NCBI RefSeq assembly: GCF_014196515.1 | Contig: NZ_JACIDV010000003.1 | Span: forward strand, 248,001-312,000 | DNA length: 64,000 nucleotides | Source of the DNA: Rhizobium skierniewicense | Lineage (GTDB): Bacteria; Pseudomonadota; Alphaproteobacteria; Rhizobiales; Rhizobiaceae | Direction: 5' to 3' | Shown: positions 8,958 to 18,573 of the stretch, in pieces | How the letters are laid out: each line of letters starts with the position of its first letter | Position numbering within the stretch: the first letter of the stretch is position 1 | The notes under the pieces: model-generated | The model's input: the letters and a program-made list of their open reading frames with translations, nothing else | Told to the model about the DNA's origin: nothing | Database searches by the model: none | Made by a program: the position numbers and the translations under genes

Positions 8958-10586
8958 ATGGGACGGTTTGACTTCACGATGCGGCTGATCGCGGCCTTCG
9001 CGGTTCTCGCGGTGTTGATCGTGTCTCAAGGCCTTCTCAACCGTCATATTGCCACAGAAGCCGAACAACAAGTTATTCGCGGCCGATATGCGGGTGATAT
9101 TTTGTCAGGGCTGCTTGAGCTATCTGCCACCAAACAGAGACTGCGGGCCTGGTCCTTGCGCGCTTTGATTGGCGCGGACCACGCGCCTGGCGATGGTGAG
9201 ATGCTTCGCGCCCAGATGGCTGCCACCATCGAGCAGATTCAGCGGATCAGCGAAAAATCACGGGAGATGGATCATCTCGCCGGCGCTTCAGCGGACGATG
9301 ATGACGCACGCGACGAGGCTCTTCAGCTTATCTCGGGCAGTGTCATCGCACTGAAACCCGCTATCGAGGACATCAGGTCCCATACGGGGGCAGATGATGT
9401 GCGAAGCGCCTGGGCATCCATCGAGACGATCTTCGATCAGGGGGCGGGAAGGGATCTTCGCGAAGTTCTCAACAACACCATCTCCGAGGAGAAGTCGCAG
9501 CTCGTCATTTCGCGGGCCAACGCGAATGCAGCACTTTTGCAACTCAATCGCGTGCTTGCCGTTCTGACCTTCATCATCGCAATCATCGGGATGGGGCTGG
9601 CCTATGTCATCGCCAAAGCCATCCGTCGCCCGCTACAGCAGATGTCCGAAGGGGCGAGAGCTTACGAATCCGGCCACCTCGAGCATCGTATTCCCGTGAC
9701 GACGACTGACGAGTTCGGCCGTTTCGCAAGAAGCATCAATCGCATGGCGTCGGAACTTTTGCTTCGCCGAAACGAAGAAGCCAATCACCGCGTTGTCCTT
9801 GAGCAACAGGTTAGGGAGCGGACGTCTGCCTTGGAAGATGCTCTATCGCGACTGAGGGCATCCGAGGGTCGTCGGCGCAGTTTGCTGGCCGACATCAGCC
9901 ACGAATTGCGGACACCCACCACTGCAATTCGCGGTGAAGCGGAGATCGCGTTGCGCGGGCAAAAAACAGATGGCGAGTATCGCGCCTCGCTTGAGCGGAT
10001 CGGGCAGGCCGCCAGTCAGATGGGCAGTCTGATCGACGACTTGCTGATGATGTCGCGCGGTGAAGACGAGACACTGGCGCTCAATAGCGAGCAGATTGAT
10101 ATCGCAGGTCCGCTCGAAGAAGCGCTGTTAAGCGCGGGAACACTCGCAAATCAGCGAGGTATCAAGATTGCCACCGATATCGAGGACGCAGAGACGATTG
10201 TGGCGGGCGACCCATTTCGCCTGCGTCAGGTCATCGCCATTCTTCTCGACAACGCCATTCGCTATTCGCCGCAGAATTCACACATAGATGTCAGTTCCAG
10301 TATTACCTCAAACGCTTGGGAACTTGTCGTTCGAGACTGTGGGATCGGGATCGAAGCTGATGCGCTTCCCCATGTTTTCGAACGTAATTTCCGGGGCAAC
10401 AATGCACGAGTTCACCGTCCCGATGGCACAGGCCTGGGATTGTCGATCGCCAAACATTTGACGTCTGCCCATAATGGAACGATCACGCTTCATAGCGAGA
10501 GCGACCGGGGAACGACGGCTACCCTTCGCTTGCCGTTGTTGGGAGCTAGTCGCGCTGCTGAAGCCATCATGGAGACGACGAAGTGA
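8958..10586 (+). CDS. Sensor histidine kinase
   Basis: This 542-residue membrane kinase has TM1 at about residues 8-27 and a periplasmic helical region of roughly 165 residues. TM2 is at about 196-218 (LAVLTFIIAIIGMGLAYVIA). A HAMP linker and a coiled coil follow, then the HisKA domain with the phospho-acceptor His315 in DISHELRTPTTAI. The ATPase domain shows the N box (LLDNAIRYSP), the G1 box (DCGIGI) and the G2 box (GTGLGLSIAKH). The signal is not evident: the sensor region lacks PAS or CACHE signatures and looks like a helical bundle. GGGGAAAGGGGG lies just before the ATG. The stop codon overlaps the response regulator start (GTGA), so the two are translated together. Confidence 0.93.
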   Translation: MGRFDFTMRLIAAFAVLAVLIVSQGLLNRHIATEAEQQVIRGRYAGDILSGLLELSATKQRLRAWSLRALIGADHAPGDGEMLRAQMAATIEQIQRISEKSREMDHLAGASADDDDARDEALQLISGSVIALKPAIEDIRSHTGADDVRSAWASIETIFDQGAGRDLREVLNNTISEEKSQLVISRANANAALLQLNRVLAVLTFIIAIIGMGLAYVIAKAIRRPLQQMSEGARAYESGHLEHRIPVTTTDEFGRFARSINRMASELLLRRNEEANHRVVLEQQVRERTSALEDALSRLRASEGRRRSLLADISHELRTPTTAIRGEAEIALRGQKTDGEYRASLERIGQAASQMGSLIDDLLMMSRGEDETLALNSEQIDIAGPLEEALLSAGTLANQRGIKIATDIEDAETIVAGDPFRLRQVIAILLDNAIRYSPQNSHIDVSSSITSNAWELVVRDCGIGIEADALPHVFERNFRGNNARVHRPDGTGLGLSIAKHLTSAHNGTITLHSESDRGTTATLRLPLLGASRAAEAIMETTK

Positions 10587-11293
10587 ACATACTGATCATA
10601 GAAGACGATCCAAGGGTGGCAGACTTTCTGGAACGCGGCCTGCGTGCCGAGGGCTACAGCGTCACCGTTGCCCGAGACGGCCCCACCGGGATCGAACAGG
10701 CGCACACCCTGTGGCAGGAATGGCGCTCGACGGGCGCAAGCGGTGCCATTTTACTTGATGTGATGCTGCCGATCATAAACGGGTCGGATGTCTGCCAGAC
10801 GCTTCGCGCCAGCGGTATTTCTGCGCCAATCTTGATGCTGACCGCACTGGGTTCGGTGAGTGACCGCATTTCTGGATTGAAAATGGGTGCTGACGACTAT
10901 CTGGTCAAACCATTCTCATTCGAGGAGTTGTTGGCACGAATAGAAGCACTGATGCGTCGTCCCATCGAACTGCGTCCGCTTGGGACAAAAACGTTGTGTG
11001 TCGGGGTGCTGGAACTGGATCGTGAGTCCATGCGCGTTACGGTCGATGGCGAAGAGATATCGATGACCGCAAAGGAACTTGCGCTTCTGGAGCTGTTCAT
11101 GTCCGCCCCGGGACGGGTACTCAGCCGAGAACGTATTTTGGCAAATATCTGGGGCGCGGGTGAAGATCCCTTGACCAATGTCGTTGACGTCTATGTTCGC
11201 CGACTGCGCGCAAAGATCGATCGCTCATCGGACAGCCGCTCATGTATCACGACTGTCCGAGGCATTGGTTATCGTCTGGAGCAAGATCGGTAG
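10583..11293 (+). CDS. OmpR-family response regulator
   Basis: This 236-residue regulator starts at a GTG that overlaps the kinase stop. The receiver domain has the acidic pair in IIEDDP, the phospho-acceptor Asp59 in LLDVMLP, and the conserved lysine in LVKPFSFEELLARI. A slightly long loop (HTLWQEWRSTGAS) precedes the phospho-acceptor strand. The C-terminal winged helix has the typical MTAKELALLELFMSAPGRVLSRERIL and NVVDVYVRRLRAKID segments. It should bind DNA as a dimer after phosphorylation by the upstream kinase. Its targets are unknown. The next gene is convergent only eight bases away; the flavoprotein gene, divergent from the kinase, is another possible target. Confidence 0.93.
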   Translation: MNILIIEDDPRVADFLERGLRAEGYSVTVARDGPTGIEQAHTLWQEWRSTGASGAILLDVMLPIINGSDVCQTLRASGISAPILMLTALGSVSDRISGLKMGADDYLVKPFSFEELLARIEALMRRPIELRPLGTKTLCVGVLELDRESMRVTVDGEEISMTAKELALLELFMSAPGRVLSRERILANIWGAGEDPLTNVVDVYVRRLRAKIDRSSDSRSCITTVRGIGYRLEQDR

Positions 11294-11301
11294 ACGATTG
11301 C

Positions 11302-11865
11302 TTATTTTGCCGAATAAGGCAGTGAAGAATGATGCTGAACGATGCGAATCGTCCCTTCGTCATCCTTCTTGAAGGTCCATGACTTGTCGACCGTTGTCAC
11401 TTTGCCATCCTTATCGGTGAAAGAGACGTTTCCAAGTGTGGTTGCGTATTCTCCATCTAGAAGAATGGCAGCGTTTTTGACCTCGACTTCACGCCATCCC
11501 TTCAGGGCAAAGCCTGTATCGGAAGGGTATTTTGGGTTCTGACCCACAAAATAGGACAGTGCGCCTTCGCGGTCCGTTCGGAATGTCTGCGGCTCTTGCG
11601 TCAGCGTGGGCTTGAAGAGGACCGGCCCAAACTGGTAGCCATAGGCTGCATCAATAACTTTTGCAGCCATCTCCTGGGCCGGCTTTACGCCTTTCTCTTC
11701 ATACTCCCGCGAAATGGCAACGAGCGCTTCGCCCCAGGCTTTCTGCGACTGAAGGACTTCAGACTCGCTGATGGCCCGATTTTTGGTTTCGACGGCGTTC
11801 ACGCCACCGGCAGTCATGAGCAGAGCAGTTCCGGTCACGGCAGTCGCCTTGGCTATCCAGCGCAT
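11302..11865 (-). CDS. Putative secreted iota-class carbonic anhydrase (NTF2-like fold)
   Basis: This 187-residue protein has a cleavable signal peptide (hydrophobic ATAVTGTALLMTAGGVNA, then VETKN). The mature part reads as an NTF2/SnoaL-like cone domain: a long first helix with SQKAWGEALVAISREYEEKG, then VLFKPT, EGALSYFVGQNPKYPSDTGFAL, and a C-terminal IRIVQHHSSLPYS. The His178-His179-Ser-Ser motif near the end and the ALSYFVG segment match, from memory, the COG4337 family that includes iota-class carbonic anhydrases; similar proteins have also been mislabelled phosphoribosyl-AMP cyclohydrolase. If correct, it interconverts CO2 and bicarbonate in the periplasm. It converges on the response regulator with an eight-base gap, and nothing else in its context points to carbon metabolism. 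Confidence 0.68.
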   Translation of the reverse strand: MRWIAKATAVTGTALLMTAGGVNAVETKNRAISESEVLQSQKAWGEALVAISREYEEKGVKPAQEMAAKVIDAAYGYQFGPVLFKPTLTQEPQTFRTDREGALSYFVGQNPKYPSDTGFALKGWREVEVKNAAILLDGEYATTLGNVSFTDKDGKVTTVDKSWTFKKDDEGTIRIVQHHSSLPYSAK

Positions 11866-12112
11866 AAGTTTTGATCTCCTGTTTGATGGCTCGTTTTGAG
11901 CGACAACAGGAATATGGGTGTCTTCTCTGAAGCAGGCGTGGCTGCTGTATGAACAGATGATGGACAGAAGATTACAGTTCGAGTGGCGAACCAGGGTGTC
12001 GAATCTGCGATGACAGCCGCAGACACGAACAAAGTCTTTTCATCAGCCTCTCGAAAATCCCGGACACGCAGGGAGCTGCATGAACCGCAACTATGGTTCG
12101 AGGCTCATCCGA

Positions 12113-13249
12113 TTATTGCCTTGCGATTTGTCCAGCAAGCTTGAACGGACTGGCAACGGCGGCACCAGCTGCGTCGAAGACGAAGGCACCAATGTTGCCG
12201 CCGCTCAAGCGCATTCGAGCTTCTGCCTTATCGATGTTTCCTGCAAACTGTGCAAGTGAGGCGTAGCGATCATGGCCGAGGCCGTCGGCTGATTTCAGCG
12301 ATGAGATATCGACGACGCGGACGCGCTCTGCTTTTGCGGTTTCCTGGATCACGGGGTCGTTCACGTCTAGACTCCCCACTCTGGGCCGTTCACCGCCGAC
12401 AAAGCTGGAGAAGCTCAGCGCCTTGTCAGACTTCGATACCAGAAGCGTGATCGGGGTTGGAATGGCTCCGATATCGCGAATCTGCGCTCGGAACACGTCG
12501 AGGTCGATATCTGGAGCAGCAAGCACAATCTGCAGCTTTGCCAGGACATTGCTCCTGCCTTCGAGCCTGAGTTGTCTCGCGGCCTCCATGGACAGAAAAC
12601 CGCCCATACTGTGACCGAATAGGATGATGCGCTTGACCTTTGGTGGGGCCGCTATCGTTTCGAGAAGGGACCCAAGCTCCGTGCGAGAATAAAGGACGGC
12701 GTCACGGTCCGCCACATATCCCGCCACGCTTGCCGCAGATGGCCACGAAAACATAATCGGTGTACCAACCGCGCCGGCATCGGCGACCATCTGTGCTGTT
12801 CGGAACAGGGCTTCCTGGTAGGAGTAGTTGTAACCGTGGACAAAGACCGCAGCGGTACCATCAAACTGCGGCGCGCTGATCGTCTTTTGAACAAGTGAAG
12901 CCTTTGTCAGCGCTTGTCGACCGGTCACGATATATTGGCGATTTGGATCTGGCGTTTTGGACACATACTGAATGTTGGGTCCATCCCGCTTGGAAGGCAC
13001 CGAGATTGAAAACTGATCATAGCTCGTCGCACCTGCCCAGCGGCTCCCATAAGAAGCGTCTTTCGCCACCGGATCACGATTGGTAACGGCGAGGATACTG
13101 ACCTTCTTCTGCTGGTCGGCCTTCAGTGCTACCGGCTTGAGAACATCGGGTGTCGGGCGCGAAACGCAACCCGTCAATGCAATCACCGTTGCGATGATGA
13201 CCATTGTGTGAGGCAAGCACCTGCCGCCCTTTGTCATGAGAAGTGACAT
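12113..13249 (-). CDS. Alpha/beta hydrolase lipoprotein (DUF900-like)
   Basis: This 378-residue protein has a hydrophobic N-terminus ending in IALTGC, a lipobox with Cys28 (the start could be an internal ATG closer to it). The body matches the alpha/beta hydrolase DUF900 family (COG4782): AAVFVHGYNYSYQEALFRTAQ, MFSWPSAASVAGYVADRDAV, and the nucleophile elbow ILFGHSMGGFLSMEA with its serine near residue 215. A late acid and histidine (GLGHDRYASL) complete a plausible triad. The substrate is unknown. It follows the RND permease gene on the same strand after 61 bases and may be the last gene of the efflux operon, so an envelope-related role is possible. Confidence 0.82.
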   Translation of the reverse strand: MSLLMTKGGRCLPHTMVIIATVIALTGCVSRPTPDVLKPVALKADQQKKVSILAVTNRDPVAKDASYGSRWAGATSYDQFSISVPSKRDGPNIQYVSKTPDPNRQYIVTGRQALTKASLVQKTISAPQFDGTAAVFVHGYNYSYQEALFRTAQMVADAGAVGTPIMFSWPSAASVAGYVADRDAVLYSRTELGSLLETIAAPPKVKRIILFGHSMGGFLSMEAARQLRLEGRSNVLAKLQIVLAAPDIDLDVFRAQIRDIGAIPTPITLLVSKSDKALSFSSFVGGERPRVGSLDVNDPVIQETAKAERVRVVDISSLKSADGLGHDRYASLAQFAGNIDKAEARMRLSGGNIGAFVFDAAGAAVASPFKLAGQIARQ

Positions 13250-13310
13250 GGTTTACTCGTTTCGTACGTGGGGCGGCAGAGGAGGGCGCTTGAGCCCCCC
13301 CCGTTTTGGT

Positions 13311-16300
13311 TCAGGCCGTTGCGGGTGGATGCTCGGGGTCTTTTGTGACGTCTTCCCGCGGAATTCTAAACCATGCGACGTAAAGTGCTGGCAGGAACAG
13401 GAGCGTAAGAACGGTTCCGACGACGATACCACCCATCATGGCATAGGCCATGGGTCCCCAGAAAACTTCCCGCGAAATCGGAATGAGAGCTAGGGTTGCC
13501 GCTGCGGCCGTCAGCATGATCGGCCTCATACGGTGTTCGGTCGCCTCTATGACAGCTCGCCATGGCGTCATTCCTCCCTCTCGCAGATGCTCGATCTGGA
13601 CCACAAGTATGACCGAGTTTCGTATGAGAATGCCAATGAGTGCGAGAATGCCCAGGATCGCGACGAAGCCCATCGGTGCATTGCTCAAAAGGAGGGCAGC
13701 AACCACACCGATCAGCGCAAGCGGCGCCACCGCAAATACCAGGAACAGGCGGCTGAAGCTTTGCAACTGGAACATCAGGATCGTTGCCATGGCAAACAGC
13801 ATCATCGGCGCAACGGCAGCAATCGGACCCTGAGAGTCTGCACTGGACTCGACGGAACCACCAATTTCTACCTTATAGCCTGCGGGAAGATTAGCCGTAA
13901 ACTTCTCGATTGCTGGCTTCAGTCCCTCGACGACCGTCGCGGGTTGCGTGGGTCCGACAACTGCGGCCTTGATGATGATCGTCGGGATACGGTCTCTTCT
14001 GCCAATCATTGGTTGCTCGAGTTCGTAGCGGAACTTCGCGACGGCCGACAGTGGAACGGACTGGCCGTTAGAGCTTGGCAATTGAAGGTTTCTCAAGGTT
14101 TCAATTGATCCACGCTCGACGTCTTCGGCACGGCCGATAACATCTATAAGATAAATGTCATCACGGACCTGTGTGCTGGAAGACCCTTCAACGACGTCAT
14201 TGAGGACGGTCGCGATATCCTGAGAGGAGACACCAAGCTGCCTTGCCTTATCTTGGAGAACGTCGATTTTGACAACGCGAGATGGCTCGTTCCAGTCAAA
14301 CGTCATGTTAGATAGCACCGGGTTGGCGCTGACGATTGCGCCTAGTTGCTGCGCGTATTGGCGCAACTTCTGTACATCAGGTCCGCTCACGCGGTACTGA
14401 ACAGGCTTGCCGACCGGGGGGCCGATATCGAGAAATTTCGCAAAGGCATCGGTGCCCGGGAATGTCTTGGAAAGATACGCCTGAAGATCGGCTTTGAGAC
14501 GGTCACGCGCCTCCAGGTCCTTCGCGACGATCACGACTTGACCAAACCATGCGGCAGGGCTCTGCACGTCATAGGACAGAATGAAACGAGGGGCACCCTC
14601 GCCGACATAGGTCGACCAGTGGTCGATATCAGCGTTGCCAACCAGTTTTTCTTTTTCAAACTGAGCCATCTGGCGGTCTGTTTCGGCAATCGTACTGTTT
14701 TGCGGCATACTCCAGTCGACAATCAACTCCGGACGATCGGATGTCGGGAAGAACTGTTGCTGAACCAGACCCATTCCGCCAAGTGAAAGCGCAAACACAG
14801 CGACTGTAGAGATGATCGTGATCCAGCGAAAGCGCATGGCTAGGCCAAGAAGCCATGAAAAGCCGCTTGCCATCCGCCCCTTTTTATCGTGATGGGACTT
14901 CATGGTTTTTGGCAAAATCATCACGCCAAGAAGAGGTGTGAACACCACGGCCACCACCCAGGAGACAACGAGTGATACGCCAATCACGACGAAGAGCGTG
15001 AATGTGAACTCGCCTGCGGCACTGCTGTTCAGGCCAATCGGGATGAAGCCAGCGACAGTGACGAGTGTGCCTGTCAGCATCGGAAATGCGGTCGACGTGT
15101 AGACGTAGGTCGCGGCTTGTCGAAGATTGTCACCCACTTCCAGCCGGGCGACCATCATTTCGACGGCGATCATAGCATCATCCACGAGAAGGCCTAGAGC
15201 AATGATCAGCGCACCCAACGAAATGCGCTGAAGCGAAATGCCGGTGTATTCCATGTAGACAAAAGTAATGGCCAGAACGAGCGGTATGGACACGGCCACG
15301 ACCAGTCCGGCCCGAACGCCCAAGCTGATGAAACTGATGGCCAGAACGATGACCACGGCTTCAAACAGCGCGGTGGTGAAGCCGGAAACGGCCTCCTCGA
15401 CCACGGCCGGTTGATCCGAGACGCGCTCGACGGTCACGCCGATCGGCAGGTCGGCGACCACGCGCTTCATCTCGGCATCAAGATGTTCGCCGAAGGTCAG
15501 AAGATTTGACCCTGTGATCATGCCAATGGCGAGGCCAATGGCAGGCTTGCCCTGGAAACGAAACAACGACGTTGGGGGATCAACATAGCCGCGCTTGATC
15601 GTTGCCACATCTGTCAGTGGGAAATAGCGGTCATTCACCCGAAGATTGATGGATTTCAGGCTTTCTTCCGAAGAAAAACCACCGCCGACACGGATAGCGA
15701 TACGTTCAGGTCCGGCATCCACGAAACCCGACTGGGTAACCGCATTTTGTGCTTGAAGTGTATTGATCACCGCTTGGCGATCAAGCCCCAGCGCAGCGAT
15801 CTTGCGTGTTGAAAATTCAAGATAGATAGCTTCGTCCTGTTCGCCGATGATATCGATTTTGCCGACATTTTCGATCGTTAGAAGCTTGGCGCGTGCGTCT
15901 TCAACGAGATCGCGTAACTGTCGTTGGGACAGGCCATCCGACGTGAAGGCATAGATGTTGCCGTAAACATCCCCGAACGTATCGTTAAAGAAGGGGCCCA
16001 CCACACCGCTTGGCAAACTGCCCTTGATATCGTTGACCATGTTGCGAACCTTGATCCAGTTCGTGGTCACATCCTTGGCCTTGGTCGTGGGCAGCAACTC
16101 GACGTAAATTATTGTCTGGCCCGCTGTCGTTTCGCTCCTGACGTAGTCAAGAGCGTCCAGCTCTTCCAGTTTCTTTTCAATCCTGTCGGTAACCTGTTTG
16201 GTGACTTCCTCGGCAGAAGCCCCTGGCCACTGGGCCCTCACAATCATGGTTTTGATCGTGAAAGAAGGATCTTCCTCACGTCCCAGATTGATATAGGAGA

Positions 16301-16388
16301 ACGCTCCAGCCACCACGAAGATGATCATGAAATACCAGACCAGCGAACGGTGTTCGAGTGCCCAGTCGGAGAGATTGAACGGCTTCAC
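13311..16388 (-). CDS. RND-family efflux pump inner-membrane subunit
   Basis: This 1025-residue protein is the usual length for HAE1-type RND transporters. The N-terminal helix (LVWYFMIIFVVAGAFSYINL) is followed by the porter-domain signature EDPSFTIKTMIVRAQWPGASAEEV. The repeated 12-helix layout is clear, with the proton-relay aspartates in TM4 (LGLLVDDAMIAVEMMVARLE). A second half begins near SWLLGLAMRFRWITI. The C-terminal motif region (GFVAILGILALIGILIRNSVILV) is typical. It would export drugs or lipophilic compounds using the proton gradient. It is the third gene after two adaptors, with four-base overlaps. No outer-membrane factor is encoded nearby, so a TolC-like channel must come from elsewhere. 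Confidence 0.95.
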   Translation of the reverse strand: MKPFNLSDWALEHRSLVWYFMIIFVVAGAFSYINLGREEDPSFTIKTMIVRAQWPGASAEEVTKQVTDRIEKKLEELDALDYVRSETTAGQTIIYVELLPTTKAKDVTTNWIKVRNMVNDIKGSLPSGVVGPFFNDTFGDVYGNIYAFTSDGLSQRQLRDLVEDARAKLLTIENVGKIDIIGEQDEAIYLEFSTRKIAALGLDRQAVINTLQAQNAVTQSGFVDAGPERIAIRVGGGFSSEESLKSINLRVNDRYFPLTDVATIKRGYVDPPTSLFRFQGKPAIGLAIGMITGSNLLTFGEHLDAEMKRVVADLPIGVTVERVSDQPAVVEEAVSGFTTALFEAVVIVLAISFISLGVRAGLVVAVSIPLVLAITFVYMEYTGISLQRISLGALIIALGLLVDDAMIAVEMMVARLEVGDNLRQAATYVYTSTAFPMLTGTLVTVAGFIPIGLNSSAAGEFTFTLFVVIGVSLVVSWVVAVVFTPLLGVMILPKTMKSHHDKKGRMASGFSWLLGLAMRFRWITIISTVAVFALSLGGMGLVQQQFFPTSDRPELIVDWSMPQNSTIAETDRQMAQFEKEKLVGNADIDHWSTYVGEGAPRFILSYDVQSPAAWFGQVVIVAKDLEARDRLKADLQAYLSKTFPGTDAFAKFLDIGPPVGKPVQYRVSGPDVQKLRQYAQQLGAIVSANPVLSNMTFDWNEPSRVVKIDVLQDKARQLGVSSQDIATVLNDVVEGSSSTQVRDDIYLIDVIGRAEDVERGSIETLRNLQLPSSNGQSVPLSAVAKFRYELEQPMIGRRDRIPTIIIKAAVVGPTQPATVVEGLKPAIEKFTANLPAGYKVEIGGSVESSADSQGPIAAVAPMMLFAMATILMFQLQSFSRLFLVFAVAPLALIGVVAALLLSNAPMGFVAILGILALIGILIRNSVILVVQIEHLREGGMTPWRAVIEATEHRMRPIMLTAAAATLALIPISREVFWGPMAYAMMGGIVVGTVLTLLFLPALYVAWFRIPREDVTKDPEHPPATA

Positions 16389-17467
16389 TGGGCAGTCTCC
16401 TGATCGATGCGAACGGCCTGGCCGTCTTGAAGTTGGTTGACACCTGCGACCACGATGCGGTCGCCGGGATTGACGCCTTGAAGAACGACAAGCGGTCCGC
16501 CCGTTGCAGTACCCGTGTCCAGGGTGACCTCGCGCGAAGAGACCTTGCCTTCCTTGTTGTCGACGACCCAGACGAGCGTTCTTGAACCGTCGCGTTTGAT
16601 GGCAGACGATGGGAGTTGAATGACGGGGCTGGAGCCAACCGACGCACTCGCACTGATGACGGAGCCTAGCCGCAAAGCTTCCGGTGGATTGACGAGGGTC
16701 AATTTCGTGCGCCGCGTCCGGGTCGCGCTATCGGCAAGAGGCGTTATTTCGCGAACGATGCCTTTCGCTTTGATATCAGAATCCAGCTGCAGCGATACGT
16801 TGAATTCCGCACCGCTCTTCAAAAGGCCACTCGCGGTTTCCGGGACGTCGATGACGGCATCGCGTTCCTCGGGCCGTGCGACCGTGACAATGCTTTGGCC
16901 TGCCGACACGACCTGACCGACTTCGGCAGACGTCGCTGTCACCACACCGTCGAATTCGGCGCGAAGCTGCGCATAGTCCAGTTGCTCTTTTGCTTTGTCC
17001 AGATTGGCCTTTGCCTTGTTGAGGTTAGCCGCGTCCGTGCTGCGCTCCAACTGGGCACTTTCAAACGTGGCCTTGGCGGCAGACTGGCGTTCAAACAAGG
17101 TTTGCTGACGCTGCTCGTTGCTGGTGGCGTTTGCAAGTTGCGCCTGCGCGTTGGCAAGATCAGACTGGGCGCTGCGAACGGCCAGTTCCAAGGCTATCGG
17201 ATCAAGAGCTGCGAGAACATCGCCCTTTTTCACGAGATCGCCCACCTGGACGTTGCGGGCAACGATGCGACCAAGAATACGAAAACCAAATTGGGTCTCG
17301 ATCCGCGCGTTGACTGTGCCTGGAAGCGTCAGTGTTGCCTGTGGAACGGGTTGTACGACTACGGAAAGAACGGGACGCGGCTTTTCGGGAGCCTTATCCT
17401 CTTCCCCGCAGGAGACTAGAAATGTCGTGGCGAGCATCAGTCCCACGATCGTCTTTGGATATGTCAT
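16385..17467 (-). CDS. RND efflux periplasmic adaptor (lipoprotein), second of two
   Basis: This 360-residue membrane fusion protein has a lipoprotein signal with the lipobox LVSC (Cys20). The beta-barrel and lipoyl halves (FGFRILGRIVARNVQVGDLVKKGDVLAALDP and FDGVVTATSAEVGQVVSAGQ) flank a coiled-coil hairpin rich in Ala, Gln and Lys (residues about 95-165). The C-terminal membrane-proximal part has VVDNKEGKVSSREV. It links the RND permease to an outer-membrane channel. Its start overlaps the stop of the first adaptor and its own stop overlaps the permease start, so all three are translationally coupled. The two adaptors are clearly paralogous but not near-identical, so a recent duplication is unlikely. 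Confidence 0.93.
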   Translation of the reverse strand: MTYPKTIVGLMLATTFLVSCGEEDKAPEKPRPVLSVVVQPVPQATLTLPGTVNARIETQFGFRILGRIVARNVQVGDLVKKGDVLAALDPIALELAVRSAQSDLANAQAQLANATSNEQRQQTLFERQSAAKATFESAQLERSTDAANLNKAKANLDKAKEQLDYAQLRAEFDGVVTATSAEVGQVVSAGQSIVTVARPEERDAVIDVPETASGLLKSGAEFNVSLQLDSDIKAKGIVREITPLADSATRTRRTKLTLVNPPEALRLGSVISASASVGSSPVIQLPSSAIKRDGSRTLVWVVDNKEGKVSSREVTLDTGTATGGPLVVLQGVNPGDRIVVAGVNQLQDGQAVRIDQETAQ

Positions 17468-18537
17468 TTTGCCGCTCCTTCGTAGGCCACGACTTCGCCG
17501 GCTGTGAGAAATTTGGTGCCGTCAGAAACCACGATCTCGCCCTCCGACAGGCCTGAACGAACGGAAAAGCGCTGGTTCGCATACGCTGTTATCTCGATCT
17601 GGCGCAAAGATACGGTGTTGCTTTTCGGATCAACGATCCAGACAGCGGGTTTGCCCGAGACTGACGCCATCGCAGACCATGGCAGTTCAATCGTCTTTAC
17701 GGGCTTGTAATGCGCAGTCGCAACGACTGGACTTCCCAGGCGGACATCAGCGTCCGGATCCAGCGAAAGCTTGACTCTGATCGTACCGGTGGATGTGTCG
17801 ATGGTTGGCGATACTTCCCGAACTTTCGCCTTGATCGACGGCCCGCCTGACAGCATTCTGACCTCAACGTCATCCTGGATTTCGCCGCCAAGCAGAAGAG
17901 ATTCGTCGGCATTGATGACCGCGTCGCGTGGGCCGTCATGGGCCAGGGTGAAGACCGTCTGTGCCGCCTGCGCCACTTGCCCGACTTCCGCATTCCGCGC
18001 CGTGATAATACCGTCGGCATCCGATTTGAGTTCGGTTTGTCCCAGGGCATCGCGCGCGCTGTCGACCTGCGCTTGTGCCGAGTCAGCGGAGCCGCGTGCG
18101 GTCAGAAGAGATTCTTGAGCGGAATCAAGGGCTGCGCGTGTGGTAACGCCTGTGGCCAAAAGGCTTTGCTGTCTGTCATAGGCTTGCTGCGCCTGGGTCT
18201 GTTGCGCTTTTGCAGACTCAAGGCTGGCAATGGCGACCTGGAGATCAGCCTGTTGTTCCTGTGGATCTATGCGCGCAAGGATCTGGCCCGATTTGACGCG
18301 GTCGCCGACATCCACAAGACGCTCCGTGATGCGGCCGCTGACACGGAACGAAAGGTCCGATTGAACCCGGGCACTGATCTGACCAGTCGTTGCAATGGCG
18401 GTGGCCACGTCCAACGACGCGACCTGAACCGTTTTGACCTCCCGAACCGGCTTTTCCTGACTACCTCCCTCGGGAGCACAGGCGGCAAGGCTTACCAGTG
18501 ATATCGCCATGCTGGCGATCGTAGCTACGCGTCTCAT
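17464..18537 (-). CDS. RND efflux periplasmic adaptor (lipoprotein), first of two
   Basis: This 357-residue membrane fusion protein is the first gene of the pump operon. The signal peptide ends in SLVSLAAC (lipobox, Cys20), so it should be anchored in the inner membrane by lipid. Domains in order are a barrel strand (LSFRVSGRITERLVDVGDRVKSGQILARIDP), a coiled-coil hairpin (about residues 95-165, with AQQTQAQQAYDRQQSLL), a lipoyl return strand (SDADGIITARNAEVGQVAQAAQ) and a C-terminal domain with VWIVDPKSNTVSLRQI. Two adaptors with one permease is the arrangement of TriABC in Pseudomonas, where both adaptors are needed. The gene is divergent from the TetR regulator across a short operator region. 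Confidence 0.93.
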   Translation of the reverse strand: MRRVATIASMAISLVSLAACAPEGGSQEKPVREVKTVQVASLDVATAIATTGQISARVQSDLSFRVSGRITERLVDVGDRVKSGQILARIDPQEQQADLQVAIASLESAKAQQTQAQQAYDRQQSLLATGVTTRAALDSAQESLLTARGSADSAQAQVDSARDALGQTELKSDADGIITARNAEVGQVAQAAQTVFTLAHDGPRDAVINADESLLLGGEIQDDVEVRMLSGGPSIKAKVREVSPTIDTSTGTIRVKLSLDPDADVRLGSPVVATAHYKPVKTIELPWSAMASVSGKPAVWIVDPKSNTVSLRQIEITAYANQRFSVRSGLSEGEIVVSDGTKFLTAGEVVAYEGAAK

Positions 18538-18573
18538 ACATTGCCTCTTGAACCATGATGAATACGTGATACA

